From positions 10,884,524 through 10,948,523 of the forward strand of contig NW_004955447.1 of NCBI RefSeq assembly GCF_000276665.1: a DNA stretch of 64,000 nt. The letters are read 5' to 3'. This stretch comes from Chinchilla lanigera. Its lineage: Eukaryota; Chordata; Mammalia; Rodentia; Chinchillidae. Positions 24,072-33,245 of the stretch are shown here, piece by piece (within the stretch, counting starts at the first letter, position 1; each line of letters starts with the position of its first letter). Under the pieces are notes generated by a model. That model had not been told where the DNA came from. It saw only the letters and a program-made list of their open reading frames with translations, and did not search any database. Position numbers and translations under genes: made by a program.

Positions 24072-24410
24072 TGTATTAGTCAGCTTTCTCATTACTGCCA
24101 CACAATACCTGACAACACAGCTTAAAGGAGAAGAAGATTAATTCAGCTCATGGTTTCCGGAGATATAGTACATGGTTGGCAGGGCCCAAGGCAGAAACAT
24201 CACAGTGGAAGAGTGTGGATAAGAAATGCTGCTCACTTCATGGAGTCCAGCAAGCACAGCAGGGAAACAGCACAAAAGAGGAAGAGGCCAGGGACCTCAT
24301 ACAGCATCTGTGGTCATGCCACCACGACACAGGCAGATGTATGTGGGTCTGTGCTCACCCAACCAGTGCGCAGCCCCCAAGCCAAGCAAATTGACACAGT
24401 CAAGCTTAAC
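24072..24410 (-). mobile_element. MaLR-type LTR, minus strand
   Basis: 'TGTATTAGTCAGCTTTCTCA', 'AATTCAGCTCATGGTTTCCG', 'CAAGGCAGAAACATCACAG' and 'GTGTGGATAAGAAATGCTGC' give the MaLR LTR read backwards. The 3' boundary on the plus strand is diverged. Three overlapping short plus-strand open frames inside it are chance. Confidence 0.75.
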
Positions 24411-24807
24411 TGTCACTTCTGAATTTCCTGGATTGAACTGACAAAGAGTTTAATTTGAGACTCAATTTACTGACTTCTAAAGCATTAGGCTATTAAAGCC
24501 AATAGTCAAGCATCAAAAGTTTTCATCATAAAATCAGACAGACATTAGATCGGTAATCCAAAAACATCGATGTACAATTATATATTCTATGCAACATATT
24601 TGTTTTGGTTTTCAAAGTCTCTATCCAATAGAGGAATTTTTAGTTTAAAAATAAAGAAGACAATTTCCCAGTATTTGTTCCAGTGAATATTATCTGGTTT
24701 ACATGGGGTAAAATCCAACTATATGTATGTACAAGTTTTGGTTATATATTTTATACTTAAAGCTGAATTTCATTTCACTGTTTTAACAAATATTTATCAA
24801 AGCTTAA
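24411..24807. other. Unique AT-rich spacer
   Basis: No L1 3'UTR, poly(T) or other repeat is recognisable here, although it adjoins the 3'-truncated L1. Confidence 0.4.
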
Positions 24808-26590
24808 TTGGATGAGATATGGCCAGTTTTCATTGTTCTCTACTTCTGCAGTTTGAGATTAATGTTGTGTCAAATTTTACCTTGGGATACTAAGGAGGCT
24901 GTCTTTCTCCCAGTATTTGGCACTTTGTCAATGATGAGCTGGCTAAGTATGCCTGGAGTTACTCCTGTATCTTCTAGTCTGTGCCTTGGTTTGTATGTCT
25001 GTTTTTGTTTTAGTTGTTTATGCCATGCTATTTTTATCACAGTAGCTTTGTGCTATAATTTCAAGTCAGGGATTGTAACACTCCCTGTCTTGCTTAGAAC
25101 TGCATTAGAACAGTTCTTGCTTAGAACTGTCTCTCCTATTCTAGGTCTCTTCTGGTTCCAAATTAATTTTAGGATTGTTTTCTCTAACTCTATGAGATAT
25201 GTTGTCATAATTTTTATTGAAATTTCATTAAATCTATAAGGAATTTTGGAAGTATGTCTGTTCTCGCTCCTACCCAAGAACTAGGGATATGTTTCCATTT
25301 TCTGATATCCTCTTCACTCCTCGTTTTCAAAAACTGTAGTTTTCAATATAGAGGTTTGTCATTTCCTTTATTATACTGATTCCTAGGTATTTCATTTTTT
25401 TGGATGCTGTTGTGCAAGGTATTGTTTCCCTAATTTCTCTTTCAATGAGTTTGCTATTTATGCACAGGAAAGCTATTGATTTTTGAGTGTTGACTTTATA
25501 TCCAGCTCTGCTACTTAGTTTGGCTATTAAATATAGAAGTCTTTTGGTGGAGTGGGGAGCAACTACGGACAACAACATCACATCAACAAAAAATAATAAT
25601 TTTACTTTTTCCTTTCCAATCCTTATTGTTTTCATTTCAGTATCTAAGAATGTGTCCACTTCTGCATTTTCCAATTTATTACAGTACAGGTTCTCACAGT
25701 AGGTATAGATGATCATCTAGATTCTGAAGGATCTGTGGTGATTTCACCCATTTCATTCCTAATTGCATCAATTTGAGTCTTTATTTTTTTACAAGATTGG
25801 CTAAAGATTTGCTGATTTTATTTAATCTTTCAAAGAGCAAACTCTTACATTCGTTGTACTGTTTTCTTAGTCTCGATTACACTGTTTTCTGCTCTGATCT
25901 CAGTAATTTCCTCTCTCTTATGAGTTTTGGGCTGGACTTGCTCTTCTTTTTCTCAAAGCTTGAGGTTCAACATTAAGTTGTTTATTTGAACTTTCTTTAT
26001 TTTCCAGATATGGGTATTCCTTCACGGTACTGATTTCATTGTTTCCTATATATTCTGACATGTTTTTGGTTTTTTGCCTAGTGGATTTCTCTATTGGTGA
26101 CAGTGGGGTATTAAGGTCATTGATTAAAGTTGTATTAGTGCTTCTGTGATTTTTCACATCCATTAAGATTTTTTTCTCGTGTAGTTTGGTGTATATATAT
26201 TTCTAATTGTTATCTACTCCTTTTGGATTGTTCCTTTGGATTGTAGTGTCCTTCTTTGTCTCTCTGAATCAGTCTTGGCTTGAAGTCTATTTTGTCTTCA
26301 AAAGAATAGCAACCCCCTGCTTTTTTTGAGGTTCCTGTTGCATGGAGTGCTCTTTTCCATCCTAGAATTTCTTTTTGAGTTAAATGTGTTCCTTGTATGC
26401 AGCATATTGTTAGATCTTTCTCTTTTATCCATTGTCTCAGTCTGTTTATTTTGCTTGGAGAATTGAGACCATTAACACTGATGATTATAACTGATATGTG
26501 TTGATTATCCTTGTCATGTTATTTTTCTATTATTGTCCCCTCCCTTGTTTAATTATTTGCCTTGCCTAATACATTCATCTGTTGGGGTTT
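24808..26590 (-). pseudogene. L1 ORF2 remnant (endonuclease-RT), internally deleted
   Basis: ORF2 encodes the L1 endonuclease and reverse transcriptase. At the N-terminal side 'GLNSPSKINRLRQWIKEK' is followed by 'CCIQGTHLTQKE': the catalytic Glu of the usual QETH motif is Gly here (26,384-26,395). 'INDLNTPLS' then keeps the Asp of the next endonuclease motif. Frames continue to 'ENLYCNKLENAEVDTFLDTE', which joins directly to 'IRIGKEKVKLLFFVDV', so the RT fingers and palm before the catalytic box are missing. The FADD box reads FVDV (25,579-25,590), losing an Asp. '[19 protein letters not shown]' and 'ATVIKIAW' follow. The remnant spans about 1.8 kb against about 3.8 kb for a full ORF2. Confidence 0.85.
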
Positions 26591-26635
26591 ATGGAGTTGT
26601 AATGCTTGCTATCTCTTTCTAGTATGTCCTTCAGA

Positions 26636-26681
26636 AGAAGTCACTGCCTACTTGGCTCAGCCTCTGTTTCCTTGATGCTGG
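26636..26681. repeat. Left copy of a ~45-bp direct repeat flanking L1 ORF1
   Basis: AGAAGTCACTGCCTACTTGG followed by CTCAGCCTCTGTTTCC. It recurs at 29,404-29,448 with about six substitutions and one gap. In the minus frame this copy codes the last residues of ORF1 up to its stop. Confidence 0.8.
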
Positions 26682-27016
26682 TTTGGTATTTGTGATTTTT
26701 CTCAGGTATTCTTTGTCACAGCAGTATCATATTTCTCCATCAATTTTGAAAAATGGCTTTTCAAGATAAATTAATCTGGGTTGGAGGTTGTTTTCTTCTA
26801 GTGCTTGAAATGCTTCACTCCAAGTTCTCCTTGACTTCAAGGTTTTGGCTGGGAAGCCTGCCACAATTCTGATGGATGTTCCTTTATAAGTGATTTGTTT
26901 CTTTCTCTGAGAGCTTTGAATATTCTAAGCTTGTGTTGAATTTCTGGGATCTTGACTATTATATGCCTTCCTGTGGATTTCTTTTGTTTAATCATGGCTA
27001 ATTGGAGTTCTATATA

Positions 27017-27032
27017 CCTCATGTACCTCTTT
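27017..27032. repeat. Left 16-bp target-site duplication of the gag-pro retroposon
   Basis: CCTCATGTACCTCTTT, identical to 28,595-28,610. The T-run that continues to 27,038 is the inserted element's poly(A) seen on the plus strand. Confidence 0.9.
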
Positions 27033-27038
27033 TTTTTT

Positions 27039-27420
27039 AGGAAATTATCAATGGTTGTTGTTTTACATATTGTTATCTACAAGATAGTTTCTCAGGAAAA
27101 CAAATAGAAAAATAATGGTGAGTTACAGACAAAAGTGGTAGGAGATTGTCAGTGGTTGTTGTACTATACTTTGGTATCTTCAAAGTGGCTTCTAAAGAAA
27201 ATAAATAGAGCTATACATGAGTGACCTATTGAATATTCATTGATTATTCTCAATGGTTGTTGTAGGAAACACATAATAATAAACATACATCCATTTACAA
27301 AATATAGGAACAATACAAACATTACAGAGCTCTGGACAGATTAGTAGGAAAATATCAATGGTTGCTATAATACATGGCGGTGTCTTCAAAGTGGTTTCTC
27401 AGGATGACAGAGATACACAA
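27039..27420. repeat. Four-unit 101-bp tandem repeat
   Basis: The anchor CARTGGTTGYTRT begins at 27,049, 27,150, 27,251 and 27,356, so the spacings are 101, 101 and 105 bp. Around it the units share 'TAGGAAATTATC' before the anchor, and 'TGGTATCTTCAAAGTGG' with 'TTTCTCAGGA' after it. The third unit has lost most of the right half. It lies between the protease and the poly(A) of the retroposon. I recognise no known satellite or promoter monomer. Confidence 0.85.
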
Positions 27421-27612
27421 GAAAGATCTAATAAGTGATTACAGCTTAAATGTTGTGAAAAATAGTGTATTACCTCCTCACCCGTGGCTCCTTTCACTGA
27501 GGTGTGACAGCTGCAAGGAAAGCCAGTATTGAAAAGAAGGACCAAGAGACTTGCTCCTGTGTCTAGCAATGGGCTGTTTTCTTTTTCCTCTGTAGTCATG
27601 ATTACCTAGGGC
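27399..27612 (-). pseudogene. Retroviral aspartic protease remnant
   Basis: Endogenous retroviral protease, the dimeric enzyme that would cut Gag and Gag-Pol. The minus-strand frame carries the catalytic LLDTGA at 27,552-27,569, followed by a Ser and a Val-Leu pair as in class I (gammaretrovirus-like) proteases. Farther on come a 'VKGATGEE' flap-like stretch and 'YFSQHLSCN'. A stop (TAG) lies just before the frame's VIM start, and the frame ends before the second conserved 'GRD' part of a full protease. The preceding nucleocapsid lies in a different frame. This is a decayed, partial copy and cannot make an active enzyme. Confidence 0.75.
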
Positions 27613-27734
27613 TCCTCCATGTAGATGACAGTCTGGCCAGAGGGCGTAAGGCAGAGTATGCCCCGGGCCCCCTCATTCCTGTTAGACTAAGTGGTAGGGT
27701 GGGCCTGAGCTCTGGGGCCTCTGCTTCAGAGGGC

Positions 27735-28594
27735 AGACCAATATCCAGTGGTCTCCTTTGCATTCAGGGCATGGCCCAGGGGGTTTCTTAGGGCAGTTCC
27801 TCTTTAGGTGGCCTGGCTTTTAACAGTGGTAGCAGATGAATGTAGTTGTCAAGTTTTCCTTGGGGCCCCGAGAATCAGACTTAGGGTCTGTTTCTCTAAG
27901 TGCTGCAGCAAAAGCAGCTACTTTTTCTTGGTCTCTTTGTTTTCTCTCCTTGGCCTCCTTTTCATCACAGCTATAGAATACTGAGGAGGCAATTCTTACT
28001 AACATCTCAAGTGAACCATCTGGGGTGAAAGCCATTTTTTGTAGCTTTTTCTGTCCAGCCTCCCAGCACATTGGGACCCCAAAATCATTTAGTGTCCTCT
28101 CCCCAAACGTCAGCACAGGCAGCAGGAATCTTGGTGCGGACTTCTCTGGAGCTCCATGCCCTCCTTCACTGCAGCCTGTACTGCCAGGGGAAGAATGGCT
28201 TCCAAGAGGTCTCCCCATGTATTGTGCAAAGTCCTCCTGGTTTTCAGCTTCAGAACGGCTCTTGTGATCCCAGTCAACTCATCCTCTGAGTTTTCAGGCC
28301 TAGTCTGTATTCTCGTGTTCTTTGAGTCCTTGTTCAGCAGCTGCTCCTCCACTGACTCTGGACCTTTCTGGTTCTCAATGGCAGGGCCAAGAGCGACCCG
28401 TTGTGTGGCATGTATTCCCAGAGGTTTCTCCATGTCGGAATGATTCACAAACATTGGTGGGTGGGCCTCTGCAGCCAGCGTGTGGTGGGCCAATTGTGTC
28501 TTTGCTTCTCTGTGCCATGATAGTTCTCGACCATGAGGCAGCCAATGTACCCTGCCGTGCATCTTCCCAAGATCTGGGGTCCCACCTCCTGGGT
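27735..28594 (-). pseudogene. Retroviral gag remnant (capsid end, nucleocapsid)
   Basis: Minus-strand gag of an endogenous retrovirus, class I/gamma-like by its pattern. A first open stretch at 28,110-28,594 shifts frame near 28.15-28.22 kb into a second at 27,803-28,218. The second contains a charged Glu/Lys/Arg-rich helix ('KEAKERKQRDQEKVAAF'), as seen before nucleocapsid. A CX2CX4HX4C zinc knuckle follows at 27,803-27,844, interrupted by TAA at 27,830-27,832 just after the second Cys. A second Cys-His cluster ('CPECKGDHWILVC') lies at about 27,735-27,775 with a shortened spacing. The matrix part and leader seem absent or unrecognisable. Frameshift and stops make it noncoding. Confidence 0.75.
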
Positions 28595-28610
28595 CCTCAT
28601 GTACCTCTTT
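28595..28610. repeat. Right 16-bp target-site duplication of the gag-pro retroposon
   Basis: CCTCATGTACCTCTTT, identical to 27,017-27,032. In the minus frame it codes ORF1 'KEVHE', and the same codons are found at the left copy. Confidence 0.9.
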
Positions 28611-29403
28611 ATCAAATTCTTTTTCCTGGGCAGGGAAGTTTTCTATAATGACGTCTGTAAACAGGTTTTTAAAAAATGTCTTTTGTGCTAGCTTCTGTTT
28701 TTTCATTGCCTGCAATCAATCTTATGTCATGCTTTGCATTATCTACCAGCTGTTGGATTGATTTCTCATGGTCCCTTGGTAATTTTAAGAAATCTTTTTA
28801 TTTCCTGATCACTAACATCAATCCTGTCTTTACATCTGCGATTCTGTACTTACAGTGGTTTATCCTCCTGTGTATACTTTCAGTAGAACATTTAATCTCC
28901 TGTATATCTATTTGAATCTGCTTTATGGATTACATTTCTTTCCTATGTTAAGCATTCATGGTTTCCATCATTTTCCTAAACTCCTCTATATTTTTTATCT
29001 ATATCTGCTCTAGAGTCACTAAGTATGGCTTTCTTTATGGACACCATCTCTGTAATTATCTGAGAAATTATTTCTGAATTGATTTTTTCTAGAGCCTCTT
29101 TCATTTGCTTTGTTATTATCACTTCAGCAAGTACAGGTTAGTGGCTTTTGGATTGTTCTACCTCCTTGGCCCCTGGCTTTGACTGGTGAGCTGGAAGCCT
29201 TGGGTTTCATTTTGCTTAAGTGTCTTTTCATTTTGTATTTTTTAAGCTTAATTTGATACTTGTAAATTGCCTATGGAGTAACTATTGCTAGTATTTAGAC
29301 TGTCTAGGAAGTGACTACTTCTCTACAGGTGTCTTCCAGGTGCTGCTGGCTTTTGAGTTTTGAGTCTATTGCAAGGTCCTATTTCTTCAATTTAATGAGG
29401 ATG

Positions 29404-29448
29404 AGAAGTCACTGCCTATTTGACCAGCCTCTGTTTCTTTGACCCTGG
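29404..29448. repeat. Right copy of the ~45-bp direct repeat flanking L1 ORF1
   Basis: AGAAGTCACTGCCTATTTGA followed by CCAGCCTCTGTTTCTTTG. It lies just upstream of ORF1 on the minus strand and matches 26,636-26,681 at about 85 percent. Confidence 0.8.
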
Positions 29449-30785
29449 CATGTAGTATGTTTCATGACCCTTAGGCAGTCTCAGTCTTGATATACTACCA
29501 GGAAGAACAACTGGTTAGAACAATTATGTCATGCTATCTAAGGTGACACAAACAGCACTAGCAATAGCATGAAACCTGGAAAACCTATATTGTTGAAACC
29601 CAAGCCTACAAAATGACACACTGATGTAACTATTAATTTGCTAACTTTAACCATATAGATTTGTAGTTATATAAGAAAAATCTAGAAAATTGTATGCAGT
29701 AAATAAGCCCTCCATATGGCAATTTTATTGTCAGGGGGAGAAAATTTAGAAGGGGTTAGGGGGAGAAATAAATAGAAGAAAGGGAACAGAGTAGAAGTAA
29801 GGTTGGAGGATAAAGGCAGATCTTGCAAACCTTGGAAACTGGTGCTGAAAACAGGGGAAAGAAAGAAGGAAGAAATAAGAACAAGAATAGAATAGAACAA
29901 CAACAAAAATCTAGAGGCCATGTTCACATTCAGATAAAAGCAAGCATAAACAATGAGGAAAAAAACAAAAGAACAAAACCAAACAGAAAGAAAAAAGAAA
30001 GAAAAATACTGAAGACAAAGAAAAAACTTATAAAAAGAAAAGAAGAAAAGAAAAAATAATACGTCCACTTCAAGGTTTGTCTCTGCTGCCACTGGTGCAC
30101 TCGTGGGCAGAGTCCAGATCCACATGAATCAGCAGCTCCAGGCAGGGTAAAGGATAATCCCAGCAATCTTGCACCACTATTTTCACTGAGGTCAGGCGGG
30201 CCTCCAGCTCTGAGGCTGAAATCAGACCTGTCCAGCCTGCAGCAGTCTCCGTTTCCCTTGCAGGCTCGGTTGGGAGCCACTAGGTGGAGCTAGCAGCCAT
30301 TCAGGGTACTGGGTTCAGTTGGCCCCTCTCCAAAATGGCTCCCAGCCAATAGCCGTCCCTCTTGTGACAAGACCCACTGGGACAGCTCACCAGCACTGCA
30401 CTCTGCTGCTGTCCATCACACCACTCCACCTGCGTGCTTCTCCACAGAGATCTCTGGGGTCACCAACTTTGGGCGTGGCAGCCTCTGAGGTCACCAGCAG
30501 TCAACAAGGGTCTGCAGTTTCCAACCCCTCCCCTGCAGAATTTGAGCTGAGGAAGAAATGGCTGCCCGCATCCTCCTTCTTCTCTGAGGTTTGCCTCTCC
30601 ACGTGGGCTTCAGTTCTTGTTTCAGATCCTTCCTGGGTCCTGAGGACCCACTTCTTTCCTTCTTGTGTTCCTAATATTACTGTATTCCAGTGTTGGACAC
30701 CAATTCTCAGAGAGGCTCTTTCTCTGCTGCTCAATGCCCCACTGTTTTCTTCTCACTGCCCCAAATCATTTCTGAACTATTAACC
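29449..30785 (-). promoter_or_regulatory. Probable L1 5'UTR/promoter region
   Basis: Upstream of ORF1 on the minus strand lies an A-rich/purine stretch (29,690-30,060 on the plus strand), then about 700 bp of GC-richer sequence (30,060-30,780). In position and composition this matches an L1 5'UTR, which holds the internal Pol II promoter. There are no clear tandem monomers. Several long open frames cross it on both strands, including 154 codons on the plus strand. They reflect base composition and have no domain. Confidence 0.5.
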
Positions 30786-30881
30786 TAATTTGTTTTCAAA
30801 TTTTTATAAATAATTCATATGTTGTGATATGAACATGTGTGCCTGCTCTTTCTATTTCTTAGACTTTTACTGGGATTAATA

Positions 30882-30891
30882 TTCTCTCTCC

Positions 30892-30932
<41 letters not shown>

Positions 30933-30935
30933 CCC
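30882..30935. repeat. (TC)n microsatellite
   Basis: Long CT-dinucleotide tract with occasional CCT and TTT interruptions, near the 5' end of the L1. Confidence 0.95.
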
Positions 30936-31453
30936 TTGAATTCTTATTCCAAGTTTTAGATGAATTGACCAAAGTTCAGATGAACTGATCCCATGTATCT
31001 GGTCAAGTTACTCCACCTTTTATTTCTTTCATCCTATCCAGTTGCTTACTGAACTACAATACAAAAAACTTTCAAAAGTGTTGATGACCAACTATAAAAT
31101 AAATTATGAGGAACTATTTCTGAACTGGAAGACAACCAGAATGTTTCTAGTATACAATTCATAACTAGACATTTTACATGAAATGGATAAAACTGATAAA
31201 TTACACTGCAAAAAGAGTTCACCTATGCTAACCAAGTCAAGTCAATTTTGGCAGTTAAGTTGCTATGCCTCAAAAAGTTCTTTCTGACCTGCCCAATATA
31301 CTAAAATTATTGGGAGTAAGAAATGCCCCCTTTTTTGGCAAATTAAACTGTAACTTAATTTTATCTATTTTTTGAATGAGTGAAAGTCCTATTACATCTT
31401 AAACATTAATGCACACAAAAAGCCTAATCACAGTTTGAAAAATCTAGATCTAG
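30936..31453. other. Unique AT-rich spacer
   Basis: No gene or named repeat seen. Confidence 0.4.
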
Positions 31454-31467
31454 TATGTTCAAATTTG
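31454..31467. repeat. Left 14-bp target-site duplication of an ID SINE
   Basis: TATGTTCAAATTTG, identical to 31,581-31,594. Confidence 0.9.
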
Positions 31468-31580
31468 TCTTGATTCTTTTTTTTTTTGCTTTGTTTTCTT
31501 TTTTGGTATTAGGAATCGAACTCACGACCTCAGGCTTGCCAGGCAAGGACTTATGCCACTGAGCTATATATCCCCAGCCC
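31468..31580 (-). mobile_element. ID-type SINE (tRNA-Ala-like), minus strand
   Basis: The T-rich left part is the poly(A) tail. 'GGAATCGAACTCACGACCTC' is the antisense B box, and 'GCCACTGAGCTATATATCCC' followed by 'CAGCCC' is the antisense A box and 5' end. A perfect 14-bp duplication flanks it, so insertion was by L1 machinery and fairly recent on the scale of this window. Confidence 0.95.
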
Positions 31581-31594
31581 TATGTTCAAATTTG
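31581..31594. repeat. Right 14-bp target-site duplication of the ID SINE
   Basis: TATGTTCAAATTTG directly after the ID 5' end. Confidence 0.9.
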
Positions 31595-33245
31595 AATAGA
31601 TATTTTTAAGAGTTTTTCTTGCTTGGACTTAATGCAACTATCTCTTTCTTATTATTATTTTTTTTTTTTGCTTATGACTTTTATTATTTACATTTGCTGT
31701 ATTAATAAATTACTTTAGTACAGGGCCCTGAAAGTAGATTACTGCTTTTGAAGAAAGCAATGTAATCAAAAGAGATGTTACAAGTTGTCTTAAGTGTTTG
31801 GTAAATGTGTGAGGATGAAACTTTCTGGTAGTTCAGGTCCCAGAGTAAGCTTGGACCTCAAATAGGCTTTGGCTTAATTTACAAATTTAATTCAAAACCT
31901 ACTTAAAAGGGCATCTTGAATTTTAACTCACACCTCTCTTCTCTATATTTGTACAGTTTTTGAAGATAATTTATATATGATGATCTGACAATAATAAATC
32001 CTTTCTTAAATCCTTTATAATGATTTTAGTTTTTTATTTAATATGTACCAATAATGTAAACTCTCATTTATAAAATTTTTGCCTTAAAATACAAAAAAGA
32101 GATGCATTTTAAGGTGAATAAGACTAGAAGCCCATGAGCCAAAAAGAAGCCTGAGGTGGATATCGCCACTTAACTACGTCTATGTGAGAGACGACACAAG
32201 CAAGTTTGATCTGCAGAACCCATGCAGATGTGCTAATGAAGTCCAATAGCAAACTGAAGTACAGTTTTGTTTGCTACTTTTCACTGTCATTGATTTTAGT
32301 TATTGGTTGAAACAAGGAGATGGTATCATGTTTAGAAATCCACATTTAATTGCTTTAATAATGATTGTCTTTCCTAGAATTTAAATCCTGTCACTTCATA
32401 AGCATTTCAAATATTTACTTTGTTTTAACTAAGAGCTTTGATTTCTAAACCACTTTCACCAAGGCCCTCAGAACACATTAGATAAAGTGAAAACAAATGA
32501 TGTGTGTTTGGTAGGTAGGTGAAGGAGACAGAGAAAAATTGCATATTTTATTTCTAGTTATAAATTAATTTAGGAGTTCTACTTTAAAATATTTTTTTAA
32601 AAAACACACCATTAGTTATGCAGAAAAGTACTGTTCTCCACCATGTTTTTGTCTTATGTTAACAGAAGGGACCTCATGTTTCTAAATGAAAGCAAACTGA
32701 AATAGTTGCACAATTTTAGGAAAAAGATACATATTTTTTCCCTCATTTTGTCAGCTCATGTTCAAGAAAATCAAGCTTACGTTGATAAAGAAATGGACAT
32801 ACAAATCACAACATATATGTACAGGAATTCTTTAAGTCTCATGACCAGTGAAAACTGTGGTAGTCAGGTAAAACCATGTGATGCTATCATAACTAGGTCA
32901 AAATACTAGCTAGAAAAACTGTATTGTACCACCTCAGCCTAATCATTACAATCAAATAATAAGTTTTAGTAACGTTCTTACGTGAGTTTACTACAGTTTA
33001 AATTGTAGTAATTATAGAAACATACTTAGACTTGTATTGTAGAGGTTTCTACACAGAGATAATATTGCCTTACAGCTCTGACTAACCAGTAGTATCTGTA
33101 CTTCAGGGTGAGCAGTGCCCAGAGAATAATATCGGGTACTGGCTTAGCAGGTTCTTTTGTGCTTTTCATCAATGGACATCAGAAATTTCTGTAATTCTTA
33201 CTAAATGACAGCAATTACTATCTGTGTGGGTACAGTAGTGGGAGA
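31595..33245. other. Unique AT-rich sequence
   Basis: A T-run at about 31,659-31,670 is the only simple repeat. No recognisable gene. Confidence 0.4.

Larger units (their letters stand above)
27033..28594 (-). mobile_element. Retroposed gag-pro-tandem-repeat element inside L1 ORF1
   Basis: A 1.56-kb insertion with perfect 16-bp direct repeats at both ends and a short poly(A) at its minus-strand 3' end. In order it contains retroviral gag (capsid end and nucleocapsid), the aspartic protease, four 101-bp tandem units, then the A-run. No LTR, primer-binding site, RT, integrase or env is visible. A 14-20 bp duplication with poly(A) is what target-primed reverse transcription by L1 makes. Retroviral integration gives 4-6 bp duplications next to LTRs. 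So a polyadenylated RNA with this structure was copied by L1 into another L1. All its frames are broken. Confidence 0.85.
26637..29340 (-). pseudogene. L1 ORF1 (RNA-binding protein), split by an insertion
   Basis: ORF1p is the trimeric RNA-binding chaperone of the L1 RNP. The N-terminal and central part lies at about 28,611-29,340 and includes 'LFTDVIIENFPAQEKEFDKE', the start of the ORF1 RNA-binding half. The C-terminal part resumes at 27,016 with 'VYRTP', then 'GRHIIVKIPEIQHKLRIFKA' and 'LQPRLIYLEKPFF'. The two parts meet in the same frame if the insertion and one 16-bp duplication are ignored, so ORF1 was continuous before the insertion. Stops elsewhere mark later decay. The N-terminal boundary is approximate. 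Confidence 0.8.
24808..30785 (-). mobile_element. L1 LINE, minus strand, 3'-truncated, carrying an insertion
   Basis: From right to left the minus strand reads a GC-rich 5' region (29.4-30.8 kb), ORF1 (coiled-coil and C-terminal domain parts), a short intergenic segment, and ORF2 (endonuclease, RT remnants, C-terminal part). It stops within ORF2 without a 3'UTR or poly(A). ORF1 is split by a 1.56-kb foreign insertion. ORF2 has lost more than half its length by internal deletions. Many stops and changed catalytic residues show it is dead. L1 supplies the endonuclease and reverse transcriptase that also move SINEs and processed copies such as the insertion it carries. Confidence 0.85.

Noticed and set aside
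24808..25239. 143-codon hydrophobic open frame on the plus strand
   Set aside because: It is the antisense shadow of L1 ORF2.
27039..27420. CRISPR-like array of regularly spaced repeats
   Set aside because: The whole 101-bp unit repeats, not short repeats with unique spacers. The context is a mammalian L1.
29682..30125. 147-codon Phe-rich minus frame and Lys-rich plus frame
   Set aside because: Both come from the A-rich purine stretch of the L1 5' region.
30319..30783. 154-codon open frame on the plus strand
   Set aside because: It lies antisense within the GC-rich L1 5' region and shows no domain.
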